A stretch of DNA of 64,000 bases from Nothopassalora personata (lineage: Eukaryota; Ascomycota; Dothideomycetes; Mycosphaerellales; Mycosphaerellaceae), in contig CM066290.1 in the NCBI GenBank assembly GCA_033816765.1, positions 2,356,001 to 2,420,000 on the forward strand, written 5' to 3'. Positions 46,267 through 56,917 of the stretch are shown piece by piece. The translations under genes were made by a program, and so were the position numbers. Under the pieces are notes generated by a model. That model searched no databases, was not told where the DNA came from, and saw only the letters and a list, made by a program, of their open reading frames with translations. The number at the start of each line of letters is the position of its first letter. Positions within the stretch are counted from its first letter, which is position 1.

Positions 46267-47790
46267 TCAATCATTAGCTGAGGTCCTCGGCCAGCTGGGA
46301 TTCGAGGACACTTTTGGACTCATATCGGGCAAGATCGGGTCCTCGTCACCGTCTCGCGCTTGTCGCTTCGTGACCCAGGCCTGAACTTGGGCTCGTGCCT
46401 TCTCCTGTTCCTGTTTTTCGATCATAGACAACGTAGCTTCGTACCTCCTGACTCGTTCCCTTGCTTCTTTCTGCTCTGCCTCGTCGACTTCAAAGGAGCC
46501 CGCAGGTAAGGCTGAATTTTTTGGTATGTAGTCGCTTTGCTGTACTTGGCAGCGAGCCCACTCCATCTCCTCTTCTTCAATGGAAGAAAACATCTCACCT
46601 TTCGTTGGAGAGATCACGGTCGAGCAGTCGGAAAGAGGGTAGACCCTTCGATTCTCGCCCGTCGTGTAAGCCGTCATATATGATGCCCTTGGGTTTGTCG
46701 TGTTCCAGTCGGTATCGGAGTATGGGCCTGGAGCTGTCGGCATACTTCTGCCCGTCCGGCTGGTCTGCATGGTAAAGTCGGGAAAGTACCGTCGGAAGAA
46801 GGCTCTGACGAATGGTATGCACACGCAGATGATGGCAAGCTGTGTCTCAACGACTGAGGCGGCATACAATTTGTAACCCCACCAGCTGAGGTCGTCATCA
46901 TGGCCCATCTTCCAGAGATAGTACGTACGTGCTACGCCGACGCCAGTGACCCTGGGCACCGCTTGTTAGCCTTTCTGCCGAACAAGCACGGTCGGGAGCA
47001 CTTACAGAAATCCTACACAAAACAGACAGTTCAGTAGTACTTTCTGTCCGCGAGTTGTGCCGACATCGTACTTCTGGAACATGAGGCAGGGAAGCGCAGC
47101 CGTCCAGAAGTCGGAGGCAATGGTGACGGTGCCAGTAGCGATCGTAAGTGCATCACCGTTAATGCAGTAATAAGTGTCATCTCCGGCATCCATGAAGAGA
47201 AAGTCCCAGTAGTAGTGCAAAGGTCGGCACATGAAGCAGTACGCAATGAAAATGCCAACGCTGCTCCCGATGGTGATGAACATGAGTACCCAGATAGTAC
47301 GGACCCATTTGTCGCTGTAGGTGTTCTGAGCCATACGACGGTAAAATAAGAGCACCGAGCATTTGGTGAAGGTGGACGAGAGCAGAAAGAATATCTGCGC
47401 AAGCCAGCCGTTCTGTTGTTGACGTTATTACTCAGCCAAGTCAGGCGATCTATGGACCCGACTTACTAGGAGCGACGCAGAGAAGTCCGCCGGCGGGAAG
47501 TTCCACGAGTGACGTCCAGTATGGAAGTACCATTCCGCTCTACACGCCGTGACTGTGAGTGCTATAGATGATAGCCAAGCGAAGCAAATCAAGACATCGT
47601 CAACGCCGAACGGCCCTGATCGTTTGTTGGCTCTCAAGTAGAGACGTCCAGCAACCAAGACTGTTGTCATCACCTGCCAAACAATAACGAACGGACCTAA
47701 CCATGTCTGCTGTTCCGGTGGGTTCGTATAGTTCGGTTTGGGCCAGTGGGAGATGTCTTCGAACGTGGGCGTGTAGAAGTTGCCAGGCAT
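46267..47790 (-). CDS. Rhodopsin-domain (Pth11/SAT4-like) seven-transmembrane protein
   Basis: Three exons: 47790-47467, 47412-47006, 46951-46267, with two 54-nt GT..AG introns in consistent phase, 471 residues. The first 300 residues hold about seven hydrophobic segments (for example FVIVWQVMTTVLVAGRLYLR, VRTIWVLMFITIGSSVGIFI and TQLAIICVCIPFVRAF). The pattern GPFGVDDVLICFAW near residues 58-71 and CRPLHYYWDF after the fourth segment are typical of the fungal rhodopsin-domain family (formerly DUF). The C-terminal tail of about 170 residues is soluble and rich in charged residues, with a probable coiled-coil (EAEQKEARERVRRYE). Plasma-membrane location is likely. Ligand and function are unknown; the family includes Pth11-like receptors. 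Confidence 0.85.
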
Positions 47791-49267
47791 GATGTCGCGC
47801 GCTGCTCGTGGAGCGAGTCAGCCACTCTGCCAGTATCCCCTCGTGTCGGCAGAGGTCTTGCTGCAGGTCCCGAGGTCAATGGATGAAGCGCCGAGAGCTG
47901 GCGCTTGCTCAACCCTCCAGAATCGAATGTGGAACTCGCGCTCAAATTTCGTGGTCAGCAGAAAGGAAGATGTCGCAGTCAGGACGTAGACCTACGATAT
48001 GGAAGAGGGCCAACCCATCTTCACAGTTGTTGACAGGCGGATTACTCTTGCACGATCAGCCTGTGGCGTCTAACAGCCGTTTGGTAGTACCTGAGATTAG
48101 CATCGCAAAGGCGGGGGGGTGGTCCGCACGGTCGAACTTTCCTTCACGCTACACCTGCGGGGCGAAGGGGATTTGGAGAGCACTCTATCAGATGCACACT
48201 CGCGTTTGGGACGGATGTATAGGTGTTGGGCGCTGCCCTGTCAACGACGGGCTTGCGAGGGACTGGTGATTGTGGCCCGTCATTCTAGTGCAAGGAATGG
48301 ACCTGCAGAGCTGATAGAGCAGAGCCTTGACGGCAAGCTGTTTCTGGAGACCTTCTTCATGATGTGTAGGGGTTCTTGACCTACAAGATTCAGCTTCGGT
48401 TATGTTCCAAGGAAGAAGGTGATGACGATGTCCCAATCATCCTTGAGACTTTGCTTGAGCGTGCCGCTTGCGCTTCGCAACGTCTTCATCGAACCCAAGG
48501 ACTCAATAGTGTTGCCGATCAGACGAGGCGCCGCCAGAACGTCTGTAAAAGAAGCTCTGCGTTTGCCGAAATGTCGCAAGGTGAGGATCAAACTAGTCAA
48601 TAGGGCCCTTTCTTTGTGGGTCAATAACAAAGTCGATATTTCCGAATATTGCAGTGTTTCAACGGCGGCCATTGGCACTAAAGTCCGGCGTTCGACAGCA
48701 AGTTTGCCACGGAGTCCAGAGTGCTGGTCTTTATTATGGTCGACGGTACTCTATGAACAGAAGCTTACCTGATGTCGGCCTCAGGCATTGACCGAAGAGC
48801 ACCTTGAAGGCGTGGCGACAAGAGGCAAACAAATGTCATGCCGGGCCTCTTGCTGCTTTTGATTGACGCTCCGTGAGTTCTGACGACGTTGCCGGCGGGT
48901 CCCACGAGCGCTTGTAGGTCATATAGAGTCTCTACACGACTGGCTTCATCTGAACGCCACGTCGTCGAATCGGGGCAGCTGTATTCGGAATGTTGGTGAT
49001 GTTGGGAACTTTTCTCGTCTCCGTGTACTTATATAATAAGTAAGGCATTCTCCCAGACTTGGCGCGATCATGATTGGGGCGGACTGTACTCCGATCCTTG
49101 CCGTTCGGCAGCAAGTCTAAAGCGTGCCCTGCGTCACAGCAGCTCGAGCATTTCTACACTAAGGCAGATCAACTTTTTGGTAGATGAGAGAAGTTCTTCA
49201 CCCATGACATGACATTGATGATCAATTGACAGCACAATCGCACACAGCTGTGCACATCCATATCAAA
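47791..49267. other. Long intergenic region, no supported gene
   Basis: Several overlapping frames on both strands. The best is on the minus strand at 48400-48678, ending ASGTLKQSLKDDWDIVITFF, which looks protein-like but has no recognised domain, no convincing start and no partner exons that I could join. It may be a gene remnant. Confidence 0.4.
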
Positions 49268-50842
49268 ATGGCGGACCAGCACATGCACGACCACAATCAG
49301 GACCGCGACAACGACAACAACGACAATGCCATGCTCGACGCGAACGAAGCAGAAGAAGTCATCGACCAAGACGATGATGCAGCCATGGACTCGGGCGACG
49401 ATGAAGATAACCAGATGATGCAAGAGATACAGCTCCAAAACGACAGTGCCGCACACTTTGACCACCACAACAAGAGCATCTTCTGCATAGCACAACACCC
49501 CACCCGGCCAGAGATGGTCGCAACAGGTGCAGGCGACGACATAGCATATGTGTGGGACAGCACGCCTCCCGAGGGCCCCGTGCTGCCAGCCAGCTACGAG
49601 TCGGACCCGCAGCCGAGGGAGAGGAAAGGGCAGGACATCCTCGCCAAGCTGGACGAGCAAGATGAGAGTGTCAACGCCATATGTTTCACGCTGCCGAAGG
49701 GCGATTACATCGCTACAGCCACCCTCGCCGGGAAGCTGAACGTATACACCACACCGACGGACTCGAAGCCTGCAAAGCTGATCGCTTCGGCGAAAGAGGT
49801 CGACTCGGTCAACTGGATGCTGCCGTGCCCGCACAAGGACTACCCAAACACAATCGCTCTGGGTGCAGACGACGGCTCGGTGTGGGTATACACGATCAAT
49901 GCATCAGATCTGGCAAGTCCTCTCGCCATCCTGCAAACTTTCTTCCTCCACCAAGCACCATGCACAGCAGGAGCCTGGACACCGGACGGCAAACTCTTGG
50001 CTACAGTAGCAGAAGACAGCAGCCTCTTCGTCTGGGATCCATTCGGCGACGCAGCCGCTGCAGGCGTTACAGATCCGAGTGGTAGCCAGGCCGTCTTTGG
50101 CCTGAGCGCCGGAGATGAGCGTTTCAAGGTCGACGGTGGCCTCTACAGCGTTGCCATCACAATGGGTGGCAGTCTCGTCGCCGTGGGAGGAGCAGAGGGC
50201 CACATTCGAATCGTCGGTCTACCGAGACTTGGCGCACAGCCTGCGAATAGTACAGCTGGAGCAAAAGGCGCAGGCCCCAGAGCGAAAACAGGTGGCGCGA
50301 AGCAGAGTGGCACGCCTGGTGCAGCGAGTACGGCGAACGCTGGTGGTGCTTCGGCCGGACAAGCAGGACAGATCCTGGCGAGTTTGCAGGCACAAAGCGA
50401 TGGAGTGGAAACCCTTGACTTCAGCCAACCGCCTCTCCAATACCTCGCAGCTGGCAGTGTCGATGGCTCGATAGTTGTATTTGACGTGGCACACAGCTTT
50501 GCCGTCCGGCGGCACATCAAGGAAGCACACGCGAATGAGGAGGTCCCGCAAGCAGTTACCAAGGTGCAGTTCGTGAAGACCGCACTAGGTACGCAGAACG
50601 ATCGGAACTGGCTGCTCACCTCTGCCGGCAATGACGGCGTCCTGAGGAGATGGGACGTTCGCGGTGGGACTGCTGCCGCTGGGCAAGGGCTTGCTGGTGA
50701 ATGGCGAGGGCACTCAGGAGATCAGCCGGACGAGAACGGCGAGAATGGAGGTGGCATTTTGGATTTCGTGCAAGGCGGAGGAGGCAAGAGAGTTGTCACT
50801 GCGGGTGATGACAGTGTAGCGCTGGTCTTCGTGACAGCATGA
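49268..50842 (+). CDS. SQT1: WD40 ribosome-assembly chaperone SQT1 (AAMP family)
   Basis: Single-exon, 524 residues from the ATG at 49268 (the frame extends upstream only from TTG). The acidic, asparagine-rich N-terminus (residues 5-60) is followed by WD40 blades: FCIAQHPTRPEMVATGAGDDIAYVWD, ICFTLPKGDYIATATLAGKLNVY, GAWTPDGKLLATVAEDSSLFVWD, SVAITMGGSLVAVGGAEGHIRI, LDFSQPPLQYLAAGSVDGSIVVFD, and a last blade LLTSAGNDGVLRRWD. An alanine/glycine linker (about 340-375) separates blades. Yeast Sqt1 binds nascent ribosomal protein uL16 (Rpl10) and protects it until its late loading on the 60S subunit; the acidic tail fits binding of that basic client. Confidence 0.85.
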   Translation: MADQHMHDHNQDRDNDNNDNAMLDANEAEEVIDQDDDAAMDSGDDEDNQMMQEIQLQNDSAAHFDHHNKSIFCIAQHPTRPEMVATGAGDDIAYVWDSTPPEGPVLPASYESDPQPRERKGQDILAKLDEQDESVNAICFTLPKGDYIATATLAGKLNVYTTPTDSKPAKLIASAKEVDSVNWMLPCPHKDYPNTIALGADDGSVWVYTINASDLASPLAILQTFFLHQAPCTAGAWTPDGKLLATVAEDSSLFVWDPFGDAAAAGVTDPSGSQAVFGLSAGDERFKVDGGLYSVAITMGGSLVAVGGAEGHIRIVGLPRLGAQPANSTAGAKGAGPRAKTGGAKQSGTPGAASTANAGGASAGQAGQILASLQAQSDGVETLDFSQPPLQYLAAGSVDGSIVVFDVAHSFAVRRHIKEAHANEEVPQAVTKVQFVKTALGTQNDRNWLLTSAGNDGVLRRWDVRGGTAAAGQGLAGEWRGHSGDQPDENGENGGGILDFVQGGGGKRVVTAGDDSVALVFVTA

Positions 50843-51993
50843 CGGAAGGATGGTTTGACGTCACGTAGGATACCCACGAGAGCTATGGATGTTTGCTACG
50901 ACTTTCAGATGAATCCATCACCTCCACCTCGATCTTGATTCCGATGGCGATACGCTAATAGCCAGGAAGAACCATCAATGCAGACCTAACCAAGTCACAT
51001 GTCCCATGACAGCGAATCCTTCGTCGACGAATCATGAGAGTCCAGGGCTATAGTCGAAAGCCCCAAAACATTTCATACATCAAATCACGAAAGCACTCCA
51101 ATTTTTTTTCCCTCTCACAGGAAACCTTGTCCTCAAAATCGTAGCTACAATCTACCTCCTCCCGCCCTTAATCTTCTACTTTACATCCACACGTACGGTC
51201 CAAACAACCCTCTCTCCCCTCCTCCCCTCGCTCTTCCCCTCAAGCACACCACCGTTCCCCATTCCAAGTCCCGTCTTCATATTGCCTCCCGCAGCCTACA
51301 GTCCCATGCTCGTCTTGAGCCTGCACAGTCGTCTCTCTATAGATCTTGAAGATCCACCGCTGGAAGTCTGCGCACTGCCGAGGAAAACTCGTATTAGTGA
51401 CAGACGTACTGCTAGGACGCCGACCAGAAACCTCGCGAAGGGCTGGAATCGATGCCAAGGATAGGTGCCCCCTATCCCCCCCCCCCCCCCACCCCCATTC
51501 CCCTCGACAATCGACTTACGCAGTAGGTATGATTGCCGTGCGCCTCGCATGTTCCATTACCGTTCGTGCCATGATCGCAGAATAGGCCGTTCGTTACGGA
51601 GAGGGTTGTAGATAGCCCAAGCGCGAGGAAATTCATGATTTATTATTTGTTGCGTTGAGTTCTACCTCGTCGCTTATTGCGACCTGTCGATTAGCAAGGC
51701 GTAGCGAGCTGTTCTTGTATTCCGAATACAGTACATATGCGCTTTTTAGAAGTAGTCTTTGCAATCTAAGACATTAGCTAAGAACCTCGTTCGTATCGCG
51801 AAATGCATTCACGTCTTTAGTATCGGTATTTTACCGGACTTCTTCTAGCCATGTATAGTGCTGTTTTTCATCCATCAACCACATTGTCCTCTATTTGCGA
51901 GGTCTTAAAGCACAATAGAATTTACGAGGTATAGTTGAGAATAATAGCCATGACTCTTTCACACTTCACGCCACTACGATTCGTTACTTCCAG
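50843..51993. other. Intergenic between convergent SQT1 and PFA3-like genes
   Basis: No gene supported. Contains pyrimidine-rich stretches and a poly-C run at about 51474-51490. The part from 51600 to 51990 is A/T-richer, as expected for 3' ends. Confidence 0.5.
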
Positions 51994-53604
51994 TCATAAT
52001 TTGTACGCCGTGTCATGGATGTACATACTCGCCTTCGGATCTTCATGCAGTTCGAGCATCGTATAACCTCGGTTTGAATCGTCACTCATTTGTTCATTAG
52101 CAGGACTTCCTCCGCCATCATGGATCGCGTTGGACATGTCTCTTCCTCGGTCCACGAACCCTTGCCCCGGTGTCCATCGTAGGTCTCTAGGTGGTGGCTC
52201 GAAACTGCGCTGAGGCGAGATGCCCTGATCCCAGAGTCTTTCTTCTCTGGTGCGTCTCTCGCGCTCGCTTGCGATGCGGTTGCGAGCCTCTTTCCAGCGA
52301 GGACTTACTTCCCAGTGCCACCCGTCGCCGCTGGTGTTGCAAATAGGCAGAAACCAGTACAAAGGCTCGTCACCGAGAACATGCTTCAAGTTTCGTTTCC
52401 ACCCAATATCAAATGCATTTGGCAGCTTTTCGGAGTCTTGCTCGTCCAGGTAGCTGTTGTACCGATCGCGCTCACGTTGAGCTTCAAGTGATGCATAAGA
52501 GCGTCGTAGGCTTTGATGCGCTGGCGACCCAGTTGCGGCAGCAGGAGGAATGGGTGAAGGATTTCGAGAAGGCGTGGTCGAGGAGTCACCTTCCTCAGGT
52601 CGTAGGACACCCGGTAGTGCGTTGGCATGGATCTCTCGAAGCCTCTCGCCTAGACTCTGATCGGTGTCTGCGGCAATGTCGGCAGCGCTATGTGTCTCTC
52701 TGCCTAGGTAGTTTCTGGTCTCTTGAAGTTGATGTTCCATGCTCTTCTTCAACGGACTCAGGTACCTCGTCTTTTCTAAGCTCTCAATGGTAGTTTGGTT
52801 GGTAAAGCAGAGGTATAGATGCCATGCTGTGAAGCCGGACAGTACCAACCCAATGATACCCGCCAGCACGGCTAGTAATATCACGTTCACCACTCGCAAG
52901 CCTTCCTCCATCTGCGAGCCATCAATGATCTCAGCCCATACCCAAGTAGCCGCTACCGCGAATGACACCCAGCAGAACAGGCTTGTGTAGACCAAGAATA
53001 GAATGAATGCCTTGTAGTTCCTCAATCCCACGCAAGTCGCGAGCCAAGGGCAATGATGATCCATCTTCAGCACGCACTTCCCGCATGTCGAGCAATGATG
53101 CGTCCTATCCGGCTTGATGTTGTTGCATTTCTTGCAGTATCGCGGCTGACCAGTACTCTTCGCAGTCACAGTGGTCATCCAGTCCTGTGGCAGTATCCCA
53201 TCTTGCGCGTCTCCATCATCTTCGAACATCGGTAGCCCTTCATAGCCACCACCCTTCCTCTTTCCCAACTTGGCATTGTCCCGCTTGGGATCTAACGGGG
53301 AGCCAGGATCTGTGAAGACAGCGATCGTGTACGAGACAGTTGCTAGGGCATATAGCAGGATGCCTAGCCCGGCACGGAAGTAGACCCATCCAGTGTGTGT
53401 TCCCAGAAGCGACACATCGACTTCAACGTAGACCGCCCAAGTTGTAAGGCCGTAGACGAATGTGAGCGGGAAGTAGGATAAGGTTTGGCAGCAGCAGCGT
53501 TCAAGCTTCCGCGCCCAGCTTTTGCGTCGAAGGTGGAAGGGCGGAGACGGTATGGACGTAGGTGCGGCCAGGGTCGGCATGTCCGAGAAGGAGGTCGACG
53601 GCAT
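51994..53604 (-). CDS. PFA3: DHHC palmitoyltransferase, PFA3 type
   Basis: Uninterrupted 536-residue frame with ATG at 53604. Two N-terminal transmembrane segments (about 42-62 and 75-97), a TDPGSP motif at 98-103, a cysteine-rich DHHC domain at 155-205 (RYCKKCNNIKPDRTHHCSTC, DHHC at 182-185, CVGLRNYKAF) and two more membrane segments (about 203-225 and 240-268), then a TTIESLEK motif (TTxE of DHHC enzymes) and a long polar C-terminal half. This architecture matches fungal Pfa3, a vacuolar-membrane enzyme that palmitoylates Vac8. The catalytic cysteine is C185. The gene is divergent from HSBP1 with a 457-bp shared upstream region that contains a GGGA array. Confidence 0.88.
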   Translation of the reverse strand: MPSTSFSDMPTLAAPTSIPSPPFHLRRKSWARKLERCCCQTLSYFPLTFVYGLTTWAVYVEVDVSLLGTHTGWVYFRAGLGILLYALATVSYTIAVFTDPGSPLDPKRDNAKLGKRKGGGYEGLPMFEDDGDAQDGILPQDWMTTVTAKSTGQPRYCKKCNNIKPDRTHHCSTCGKCVLKMDHHCPWLATCVGLRNYKAFILFLVYTSLFCWVSFAVAATWVWAEIIDGSQMEEGLRVVNVILLAVLAGIIGLVLSGFTAWHLYLCFTNQTTIESLEKTRYLSPLKKSMEHQLQETRNYLGRETHSAADIAADTDQSLGERLREIHANALPGVLRPEEGDSSTTPSRNPSPIPPAAATGSPAHQSLRRSYASLEAQRERDRYNSYLDEQDSEKLPNAFDIGWKRNLKHVLGDEPLYWFLPICNTSGDGWHWEVSPRWKEARNRIASERERRTREERLWDQGISPQRSFEPPPRDLRWTPGQGFVDRGRDMSNAIHDGGGSPANEQMSDDSNRGYTMLELHEDPKASMYIHDTAYKL

Positions 53605-53668
53605 CGCGTGGCCTACGATCGGCGTGTTGAAAGCATCGTGAGAAGGAGCGTTCGCGGCAACGGTCCAC

Positions 53669-53755
53669 GGAGGGAGGGAGGGAGGGAGGGAGGGAGGGAG
53701 GGAGGGAGGGAGGGAGGGAGGGAGGGAGGGAGGGAGGGAGGGAGGGAGGGAGGGG
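53669..53755 (+). repeat. (GGGA)n microsatellite in shared promoter
   Basis: About 87 bp of nearly perfect GGGA repeats beginning 65 bp upstream of the PFA3-like start codon. On the PFA3 sense strand it is CCCT. It has strong G-quadruplex potential on the plus strand. The apparent reading frames across it (53485-54069 and 53501-53842) are artefacts of the repeat. Confidence 0.95.
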
Positions 53756-54061
53756 CGATCCAGTCCCGGTGTTTTGTGCAGCAGGTGGCGTTAATGCTGC
53801 GTACCAGAGCTTACCGTCGATATGGATATGTTCATGTTCCACCAGACCAGATTGGCATTCGTCATCAGCAACAACAAGTCTTCACACCGAGATCCGCGTC
53901 CTACGGCGCACTCGGGCCGGCGATCGGCAGCGTGGGAGTGGCTTCCGACTCGACGACATACTGTTTAGCTACATGTAATACGAGACGACGAGGCCACCGG
54001 CTACTTCCCAAACCACAAGACGCCACAACCCCGCGAACGTTCCCGAAGCAGCATCGCAACA

Positions 54062-54442
54062 ATGTCTGACACGACTTCCTTGTCCTCGCAGGTGAAGAAA
54101 CTGAATCTCGGCGACTCACCAGCGACACCAGTATGTCCAAACGGTGCCCCGACCAAATGGCGTTTGCGCTGATATTCTTACTACACAGAGCTCCTCTGGG
54201 TCAACGCAACCCTCCGAGCTTGTCGCCGTGGTCGACGATCTGCTCAACCAATTGACTACGAAGTTCAATACCGTGTCGGCCGACATCCTGGCCAAGAGTG
54301 AGTGCATCTGACTGTCCGTCTTTGGCAATGCTGACTGCGTTGCCCAGTGGACAGCATGTCTCAGCGCCTTGATGCTTTGGAGTCTCAAATCCAAGCCGGC
54401 AACGCCGCAGCAGCCGCCGAGGCGGACAACGACGATAAGTAG
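54062..54442 (+). CDS. Heat shock factor binding protein 1 (HSBP1)
   Basis: Three small exons: 54062-54130, 54189-54297, 54348-54442, with introns of 58 and 50 nt (GTATGT..CACAG and GTGAGT..CCCAG), giving 90 residues. Residues 33-74 contain ELVAVVDDLLNQLTTKFNTV, then SADILAKMDSMSQRLDALE, the heptad-repeat coiled coil that defines HSBP1. Family members form a coiled-coil trimer and bind the trimerisation domain of heat shock factor, dampening the heat response. The N-terminal 30 residues are serine/threonine-rich and probably disordered. Each exon is too short to stand out as an open frame. Confidence 0.9.
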
Positions 54443-55341
54443 AGCTTGTCTGTCGTTCAGTCCGGGACTTTGACAGACTGCCATGCGGCATTGGTTCGTC
54501 AGCCGCTCAGGGATCGAACCAACACATCACCTAACTTGCTGCCTGATCTTGACCTATCGAATCGCATGCGCCTCGGCCTCACTGAGCGACCTGAGCCTAC
54601 CACGTAGTCGGCGAACAGCTCGGCAATGGTAAGCGGAATTCAGGAAGAAGTTGTACTGCCGTACATAAATGCATGTTGCCCAGAGCTGGGTGCAATCGGT
54701 CGCCATCTTATCGTGTGGGGGGGATCTTGGCGGTACGAGTACTGTTGGCTCTCTGGCAAATGCCCAGCCAGGCGGCAAAAATGCAATCTCGCGTTGAGAC
54801 CGAAGACATCGCAGATAATGTTTCACTCCAGACCAAACATCAAGATCGCATTCGCACGACGTAGCTTTCACGAGAGCTGACGTCCATGGCTGAGCTTCCT
54901 CAACAGGTTCTTGCGATTACACAGGACAAAGTTCAGCCAATGCGACCACGTGGACCAACCTCCTCTAGACAGCCCAACGCGGGAGAAAATGATGAGCAAG
55001 GCCTGTCGCCCCCAGACAGCCATTCATGCCACAACACAAGGCTTCAACCTGAAACGCGAGAGCTGAGCCACGAGGTGATGTCCATGTGCATGTTCCCGGT
55101 CTCCACTCTTTTTTGACGTCACGCAACGTTTGCAGGGACGGGAGCTCATTGTGATATTTAAACGGATGCAGAAACACTTATTCTGTGACGGATACAGTCT
55201 AAACAAAAGCATACACCAAGCAAGCGAGGATCCAAGTACAACAACACAGGAGGAAGTAATTGCAGTCCCCAACCACAAAAAGTCAGTGACAAGTGCTAAT
55301 AACCATTCCCCCGCAACCGCAGCCAAAACAACAACAGAAAC
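54443..55341. other. Intergenic, nothing recognised
   Basis: Several short frames (54554-54871, 55024-55413 and others) on opposite strands without domains. The final 150 bp are rich in CAA/ACA, a common feature of fungal 5' leaders, just before the next gene. Confidence 0.5.
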
Positions 55342-55649
55342 ATGCCTATCGGACAGCAAGAGTCCGGCGCCGAGAGCGCCGCCAAGGGTGTAACTTCCAC
55401 TGTACGCCCACACCTCTCTGCTTCACCCTTATTTTCCTAATTCCCTAGGTCGGCAACGCCGCAGGTGGCGTGACTCGCACCGTCGGCGGCCTTCTTGGTG
55501 CTGCCGGACGTGGCGTGGGAGACACCATCAACAACACTACCGGTACCAAGGCTGTGGGTGATGGCCTCAAGAGCGTGACCGATGGGATCGAGGACGGTGG
55601 TAATCAGATTGGGAAGGGGTTCGAGAATGCTGGCCAGTGGAAGAAGTGA
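55342..55649 (+). CDS. Small glycine-rich conserved fungal protein
   Basis: Two exons (55342-55401 and 55449-55649) around a 47-nt intron with a pyrimidine-rich end (TTCCCTAG) give 86 residues. The sequence alternates glycine with valine, threonine and aspartate: GNAAGGVTRTVGGLLGAAGR, then GVGDTINNTTGTKAVGDGLK, ending GKGFENAGQWKK. Similar small proteins occur in many ascomycetes as uncharacterised, often stress-expressed, proteins; that is recollection, not a search result. There is no signal peptide or membrane segment. Amphipathic repeats may make it membrane- or interface-associated (inference). Confidence 0.7.
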
Positions 55650-55942
55650 GGGTGGCAGGGAGAGGGCTTGAATCGGGAGAATTTTGGAGCAGGCTTGAGA
55701 ATGGGTAGTATTATGATTTGAATGAGACCATGATTCTGAATGGCTTCCGCTTTGCGGTCAGCGATGTATAAAGTTACCAAGGTGTGTCAAGAAGGCGCGG
55801 CACAGTGTCTCAATTTGTTATGCGAGGATCAACTCCAGCCCGAATTCTTAGAGTCGTCCTCTTTATTGCAGTCCGCCGCACTCCTGGTGCACACGATGGC
55901 AGACATTCTCCATCAATCCGTGTGTTGACCTCGCCTCCGCGC

Positions 55943-56571
55943 TTACTTCTTCGAGTCGTCCTTGTCCTTACACTTGTCATGGGCATGATAGTGACACAAT
56001 TTCCACGCGCAACATTTTGCATTGAGGCAGATACCGCCGGTCTCTGCCCACGTGATCTTCAAGGCATCTATCCACGCAGCCCTCGGCCAAGTTTTGACCT
56101 GATCGGGAGAGAGGTGATAAGCGGCCTCGCTCTTGCGCGCCAGAGCTTCAATGTAGTAATTGCGAAGCGAGAAGTGAGCTGAAGTGTGTTCGTAGAGGTA
56201 CTGAAGGACGCTACTGGTGATGCGCGTCTCTGTCGAGAGTTTATTGTGGATGAAGTTGAGAACCTCGTTCTCCAGGAGTGGAACGTGGTGTGCATCGGCG
56301 AATACCCATAGTTTGATCAACTTGCTGAGATTGACCTGTGTGACATCGTCTTCGCCGACGGGTTGACGAAACGGCGGGTGTAGAGCCAGAGGGAGAAGGT
56401 CTCGAAGATAGGTGGGTCTTGGGCGGGGAGTTTGATGGCACTCTCGGGCGAGTCGGCGGAGAGGAGTGCCTTGAAGAAGCTAGAGTAGAAGGACAGGACG
56501 CCTTGGTGGACTTCAAAGGTGCGCACGGCGTTGTTGTTCCCCACGATGATGTCGGTCACGGCGCCGAGCAT
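55943..56571 (-). pseudogene. BTB/POZ domain protein, frameshifted
   Basis: Starting at the ATG at 56571, the frame reads a BTB core (FEVHQGVLSFYSSFFKALLS, FETFSLWLYTRRF). Around 56340-56375 the frame must change by one base to continue with GEDDVTQVNLSKLIKLWVFA, then DAHHVPLLENEVLNFI and a C-terminus typical of short fungal BTB proteins, stopping at 55943. A 37-nt GT..AG intron could be imagined there but would be too short and in the wrong phase. It is a frameshifted allele or an assembly indel. BTB proteins of this size (about 200 residues) usually mediate protein-protein contacts. The specific role is unknown. Confidence 0.75.
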
Positions 56572-56917
56572 TTCACTCCTCTGGGGGTGCGTTGGCTATG
56601 TGTCGAGGGCGGACGATGCTCTCGAATTACCCGCTTGGTAATCTGTCTGGTGTGGATGGAGGTGCCATCACTTGAGTCGCCATCAATCTTCTGCCCAGTG
56701 AATCAGCGTGTCGGCGCCGCTCACCCGCTCGGCAACTTGTCTGGTGGAGAAAAATCCACCATTGTTTGAACGTGAGCTGCGATATCCTCGTCAAAGTTTG
56801 GCATGCACGCTCGTGCCTGCCCGTTTGCTCCCGTTTACGCCACACATGCCCCTGTGCTTCCTGCGCGTCAACTCTCACTTCACTCAGATCGTGCTCCTGC
56901 TTCAGCAAATTGATCAT
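56572..56917. other. Intergenic between BTB and ALG5
   Basis: 346 bp with no gene. It contains the BTB promoter and ALG5 3' end. Frames here run over from neighbours. Confidence 0.5.

Noticed and set aside
48400..48678. Minus-strand frame ending in a protein-like stretch
   Set aside because: No recognised domain, no joined exons, and competing frames in the same place. Left as an unconfirmed remnant.
49169..49834. 221-residue minus-strand frame rich in valine and cysteine
   Set aside because: Exact antisense of the SQT1 N-terminal coding region. It arises from its GAC/AAC-rich codons.
53485..54069. 194-residue plus-strand frame with Arg-Glu-Gly-Gly repeats
   Set aside because: Produced by the GGGA microsatellite and antisense PFA3 codons.
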